From assembly GCF_004912155.1 (NCBI RefSeq), contig NZ_STGX01000003.1:247220-311219 (forward strand): DNA of 64,000 nucleotides. The letters are read 5' to 3'. The DNA comes from Glycomyces paridis. Lineage in GTDB: Bacteria; Actinomycetota; Actinomycetes; Mycobacteriales; Micromonosporaceae. Shown piece after piece: positions 60,922-64,000 of this stretch; position 1 is the stretch's first letter, and every line of letters starts with the position of its first letter. The notes under the pieces were generated by a model that saw only the letters and a program-made list of their open reading frames with translations, had not been told where the DNA came from and did no database searches. A program made the translations under genes and the position numbers.

Positions 60922-62379
60922 ATGCGACGCCGTACACTCCTCACCGCCGCCGGAGCGGGCACCGTGGGCGCCACCCTGGCGCCCGCCGCCGCCCAAGCCG
61001 ACTACACGACCACACCGAACCCCGCATCCGCCTGGGGCACATGGGAAGGCTGGGGCACCTCCCTGTGCTGGTGGGGCAAGCGCTGGGGCGACCGCGACGA
61101 CCTCGCCGACCTCATGTTCACCCGCAACAACGTCTCCCTCGGCGGCGCCTCCCGCCCCGGCCTGGGCCTCAACATCGTCCGCTACAACGCCGGCGCCTGC
61201 TCCTGGAACTCGATCAACGGCGAGAGCATGGTCGTCTCGCCCAACATGATGCCCTCGCGGCAGATGGAGGGCTACTGGCTCGACTGGAACTCCTCCGACC
61301 CCTCCTCCTCCAGCTGGAACTGGTACGTCGACAGCGCCCAGCGCAACCTCATGTGGAAGGCCCGCGACCGCGGCGCGAACCTCTTCGAGCTGTTCTCCAA
61401 CTCGCCCATGTGGTGGATGTGCGCCAACCACAACCCCTCCGGCGGCGCCGACGGCAACGCCGACAACCTCCAGTCCTGGAACCGGCAGCAGCACGCCGTC
61501 TACATGGCCACGGTCGCCAAGTACTCCCATGACCACTGGGGCGTCGACTTCGACTACGTCGACCCGTTCAACGAGCCGATCGCGAACTGGTGGACCGCCA
61601 CCGGCACCCAGGAGGGCTGCCACTTCAACGTCGCCACCCAGTCAACCGTCATCGACCACCTCCGCACCGAGCTCGACGCCCGCGGCCTCAACTCCACCCC
61701 CATCACCGCCTCCGACGAGTCCCTCTACGACCAGGCCGTGAGCACCTGGAACGGCCTCACCTCCAGCGCCAAGGGCAAGGTCGCCAAGGTCAACGTCCAC
61801 GGCTACCAGTACGAGGGCGGGCGCCGCGACTCCGTCTACAGCGCCGTCCACGCCGCCGGGAAGACCCTCTGGAACTCCGAGTACGGCGAGAACGACGGCA
61901 GCGGCCTGCGCCTGGCCCGCAACCTCAACCTCGACTTCCGCTGGCTCCACCCCACCGCCTGGTGCTACTGGCAGGTCCTCGACGGCGGCGGCTGGGGCCT
62001 CGTCCAGGCGCACAACGAGGCCGGGACCCTCGGCGCCGTCAACCCCAAGTACTACGTGTTCGCCCAGTACGCCAGGCACATCAGGCCCGGCATGACCATC
62101 ATCGACGGCGGCGAGGGCAACACGATCGCCGCCTACGACGCCGCCGCCCGCAAGCTCGTCCTCGTCACCACCAACTACGGCACCGCCCAGACCGTCACCT
62201 ACGACCTGTCCGCCTTCGGCACCGTCCCCAACGGGACCGTCGCGCGCTGGTCGACGAGGACCGACGGCTCCGAGCTCTACCGCTCCTACACCGACACCTC
62301 CGTCGCGAACAAGCGCTTCTCCCGCGCCTTCCCCGCCAACACCGTCCAGACGTTCGAGATCAGCGGCGTCCAGCGCTGA
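60922..62379 (+). CDS. secreted GH30 glycosidase, endo-beta-1,6-galactanase-like
   Basis: A 485-aa Tat-exported enzyme: signal MRRRTLLTAAGAGTVGATLA ends at AQA. The GH30 fold shows GWGTSLCWWGKRWGDRDDLA at the N-terminus, acid/base Glu218 (DPFNEPIANWW) and nucleophile Glu320 (LWNSEYGEN), then a C-terminal beta domain. The start resembles the GH30_5 branch of endo-beta-1,6-galactanases acting on arabinogalactan-protein side chains. Subfamily assignment is from memory of the family. ATG 60922 has TAGGAGG 6 nt upstream. Confidence 0.85.
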   Translation: MRRRTLLTAAGAGTVGATLAPAAAQADYTTTPNPASAWGTWEGWGTSLCWWGKRWGDRDDLADLMFTRNNVSLGGASRPGLGLNIVRYNAGACSWNSINGESMVVSPNMMPSRQMEGYWLDWNSSDPSSSSWNWYVDSAQRNLMWKARDRGANLFELFSNSPMWWMCANHNPSGGADGNADNLQSWNRQQHAVYMATVAKYSHDHWGVDFDYVDPFNEPIANWWTATGTQEGCHFNVATQSTVIDHLRTELDARGLNSTPITASDESLYDQAVSTWNGLTSSAKGKVAKVNVHGYQYEGGRRDSVYSAVHAAGKTLWNSEYGENDGSGLRLARNLNLDFRWLHPTAWCYWQVLDGGGWGLVQAHNEAGTLGAVNPKYYVFAQYARHIRPGMTIIDGGEGNTIAAYDAAARKLVLVTTNYGTAQTVTYDLSAFGTVPNGTVARWSTRTDGSELYRSYTDTSVANKRFSRAFPANTVQTFEISGVQR

Positions 62380-62380
62380 G

Positions 62381-62411
62381 GCGCCGGCCCTTCCGCCCCT
62401 TTCCCCGGCGC
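62381..62411 (+). terminator. possible terminator after GH30
   Basis: GCGCCGG (62381-62387) pairs with CCGGCGC (62405-62411) over a 17-nt loop. Confidence 0.4.
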
Positions 62412-62470
62412 GGGGCCCGCATCTGTGTGATCGTGGAACCCCGTGACCGGCGAGGCAGAGGGGACCTGCG

Positions 62471-62911
62471 ATGACGGAGAAGACCACCGCGGCCAAAGCG
62501 CAGAGCGACAGCGCGCTCGCGAGCGACCAGGGCAAGACCACGATCGCCGACCAGGTGGTCGCCAAGATCGCCGGGATCGCCACCCGCGAGGTCGCGGGCG
62601 TCTACAGCCTCGGCGGCGGCGTCAGCCGCACCGTCGGCGCGCTCCGCGAGCGCATACCCGGCTCGCGCACCAACTTCGGCCAGGGCGTCTCCGTCGAGGT
62701 CGGCGAACGCCAGGCCGCCGTCGACCTCGACCTGGTCGCCGACTACGGCATCGCCATCGCCGACCTCGCCGCGGGCGTGCGCCGCAACGTCGTCGACGCC
62801 GTCGAGCGCATGACCGGGCTGGAGGTCACCGAGGTCAACATCGTCGTCCACGACGTCCACCTCGAAGGGGACTCCGAGGACGAGGGCGACGCCGACCCGC
62901 GGGTCGAGTGA
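62471..62911 (+). CDS. Asp23/Gls24-family envelope stress protein, first copy
   Basis: A 146-aa protein of the Asp23 fold. Core motifs are VVAKIAGIATREVAGVYSLGG, VDLDLVADYGIAIADLAAGVRR (shortened here as DYGIAIADLAAGVRR) and VTEVNIVVHDVHLEG. These proteins gather under the membrane by binding small membrane anchors and help envelope homeostasis. ATG 62471 has GAGGGGA 6 nt upstream. First gene of an operon of overlapping genes running off the window. Confidence 0.88.
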   Translation: MTEKTTAAKAQSDSALASDQGKTTIADQVVAKIAGIATREVAGVYSLGGGVSRTVGALRERIPGSRTNFGQGVSVEVGERQAAVDLDLVADYGIAIADLAAGVRRNVVDAVERMTGLEVTEVNIVVHDVHLEGDSEDEGDADPRVE

Positions 62912-63219
62912 CCGCCGTGGCCGCCGACTTCGCCGCCACCGCCGACGCGATCGCCGCGGCGGCCCTGGCGGTCCCGGGCGTCGAGGGCCTGCACGGCGGA
63001 CCCGGCGACGCGATCGCCACCGCCCTGCCCGGACGGCGCATACCCGGACTGCGCATCGACGCCGACACCTGCGCCGTCCACGTGGCCGTCGCCTGGGACG
63101 CCGACATGCGCGCCACCGCCGAGGCCCTCCGGGCCGCGCTGCTCCCGCTGACCGGCGCCCGCACCGTCGCCGTCACCGTCGAGGACGTCGGCGAACCCAG
63201 AGACGAGGACCGAACATGA
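62908..63219 (+). CDS. small Asp23-associated protein
   Basis: A 103-aa protein with ADAIAAAALAVPGVEGLHGG, IPGLRIDADTCAVHVAVAWD and GARTVAVTVEDVG: a compact Asp23-like alpha/beta unit lacking part of the fold. GTG 62908 overlaps the previous stop, and its own stop overlaps the next start (ATGA). Standard member of actinobacterial Asp23 operons. Confidence 0.78.
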   Translation: MTAVAADFAATADAIAAAALAVPGVEGLHGGPGDAIATALPGRRIPGLRIDADTCAVHVAVAWDADMRATAEALRAALLPLTGARTVAVTVEDVGEPRDEDRT

Positions 63220-63392
63220 AAGCATCCTTCGCCGGCCTCGCGGTCGGCCTGCTCCTGGCGATCGCCGTCATCACCGGCGGCTTCACCGGGTTCCTGCTCG
63301 CCGTCGTCCTCGGCGCGGTCGGCTTCGCCGTCGCCGGCAGGATCAGCGGCGAGTTCGACGTCTTCGACCGGTTCCGAGGCCGCCGTGACTGA
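63216..63392 (+). CDS. 58-aa membrane protein, DUF2273-like
   Basis: A short protein starting MKASFAGLAVGLLLAIAVIT and containing two close hydrophobic segments (about 4-20 and 24-41), then a basic tail ending FDRFRGRRD. Small proteins of this kind anchor Asp23 at the membrane. It overlaps genes on both sides by 4 and 8 nt. Confidence 0.78.
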   Translation: MKASFAGLAVGLLLAIAVITGGFTGFLLAVVLGAVGFAVAGRISGEFDVFDRFRGRRD

Positions 63393-63768
63393 GGAGGCCT
63401 TCGCGATAGCCGACCTCCCCGGCGGACCCGAGCGGGCCGCCGAGGAGCGCGGCTCCCTGCGCGTCACCGGCACCGCCGTGACCCGCGTGTTCGAAGGCGC
63501 CGCCCGCGGGGCGCCCGGCTCGGCCGAGCGGTCGGGCCTGCTCGTGCGCGGCTACCCTCGCGCCCGCGCCACCGTCAAGCACGGCCGCGTGTGGGCCAGC
63601 CTCGACGTCGGCGTCCGCTGGCCCGGCCCGACGGCCGCCACCGCGCGGGGCCTCGCCGCCCGCGTCCGCGAGGAGGCCACCAGGATCACCGGCCTCGACG
63701 TGGTCGCCCTCGACGTCACCGTGCACCTCGTGGACGCCGCCGACGGCGCGGAACGGAGGGTCCAGTGA
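63385..63768 (+). CDS. Asp23/Gls24-family protein, second copy
   Basis: A 127-aa Asp23-fold protein: VTGTAVTRVFEGAARG, RARATVKHGRVWASLDVGVRW and ITGLDVVALDVTVHLVD. It starts at GTG 63385, 8 nt inside the membrane-protein gene, and ends in a GTGA overlap with the next gene. Confidence 0.8.
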   Translation: MTEEAFAIADLPGGPERAAEERGSLRVTGTAVTRVFEGAARGAPGSAERSGLLVRGYPRARATVKHGRVWASLDVGVRWPGPTAATARGLAARVREEATRITGLDVVALDVTVHLVDAADGAERRVQ

Positions 63769-64000
63769 AGGCCCGCGACCCGCGGCGACTGCCCGCCGCC
63801 ACCTGGTTCGGCCTCGTCGGCGCCCTGCTCCTGGCCGCCCTCGCGCTCGTGCTCGGCCAGCACGCCGCCGCCGCGCGCGGCTGGACCGGCGCCGACTCCT
63901 GGCTCAGCGCGGCCGTCGCCGCGCTCGACGACCCGGCCCCCTCCGCCCTCGTGCTCGCCTGCGGCATCGCCGCGGCCCTCCTCGGCCTGTGGCTGCTCGT
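63765..64000 (+). CDS. DUF6286-like membrane protein, cut by the window end
   Basis: The first 78 residues are visible: VKARDPRRLPAATWFGLVGA with a helix (GLVGALLLAALALVLGQ), a short outer loop with SWLSAAVAALDDP, and a second helix (LACGIAAALLGLWLL). Position and two-helix start fit the DUF6286 protein that usually follows Asp23 genes. No stop before 64000. Confidence 0.75.
   Translation, partial: MKARDPRRLPAATWFGLVGALLLAALALVLGQHAAAARGWTGADSWLSAAVAALDDPAPSALVLACGIAAALLGLWLL

Overview
The window is very GC-rich, has strong GC-biased third codon positions, many GTG/TTG starts, dense ATGA/GTGA stop-start overlaps, and families typical of high-GC Gram-positives: a PASTA kinase, an FCD-type GntR regulator, clpS next to a DUF2017 gene, ECF42 sigma with a DGPF protein, and a multi-gene Asp23 operon. 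It is an actinomycete chromosome segment. Genus assignment is a guess (a soil or plant-associated Micromonosporales/Glycomycetaceae-like organism). I saw no rRNA, tRNA, CRISPR array, phage or transposase gene.

Layout. 0.2-3 kb: membrane Ser/Thr kinase, arylamine N-acetyltransferase, SnoaL-like protein. 3-21.6 kb: a large catabolic locus. Operon A (3264-14136) encodes an oligopeptide ABC importer (lipoprotein, two permeases, two ATPases), a prolyl-iminopeptidase-like hydrolase, an Xaa-Pro aminopeptidase and a GH146/GH127-type beta-L-arabinofuranosidase, each gene joined to the next by short gaps or 4-nt overlaps. Next come a GntR regulator and operon B (14980-18816): a three-part flavin/iron-sulfur D-amino-acid dehydrogenase and a DapA-family deaminase. 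A 161-nt imperfect palindrome follows, then a hydroxyproline-2-epimerase-type racemase and an alpha-ketoglutaric-semialdehyde-dehydrogenase-type enzyme. Read together, this is a complete route from peptide-bound trans-4-hydroxyproline to alpha-ketoglutarate, with an arabinosidase able to strip the beta-L-arabinofuranose that decorates hydroxyproline in plant extensins. The two operons share a near-identical operator-like sequence (GTGAYATRTTAC).

21.6-30 kb: methyltransferase, two CNNM/CorC-type membrane proteins behind a leader whose ribosome-binding site is buried in a hairpin, a protein made of eleven DxDGDGxxD repeats, a LacI regulator divergent from a second arabinofuranosidase (GH127) with two matching operators, a small antitoxin-like protein, and a DGPF protein with an ECF42 sigma factor. 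30-49 kb is mostly housekeeping or uncharacterised: tandem paralogous anchored proteins, beta-propeller, DUF4132 protein, lipid kinase, membrane M28 peptidase, DUF2017/clpS, methyltransferase, aldo/keto reductase, ABC exporter, DinB-like protein, Tat-exported M15-like protein and small membrane proteins.

49.7-60.8 kb holds a sulfur/anion group: membrane protein, SulP transporter, ClC-type channel, arylsulfatase, and further on a formylglycine-generating enzyme overlapping a second SulP transporter. Inserted between is a TasA/CalY-like secreted protein followed by a SipW-type signal peptidase fused to a CBM2-like domain. A Tat-exported GH30 endo-beta-1,6-galactanase-like enzyme (60922) would act on arabinogalactan proteins, another class of hydroxyproline-rich plant glycoprotein. 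The window ends inside an Asp23/Gls24 envelope operon.
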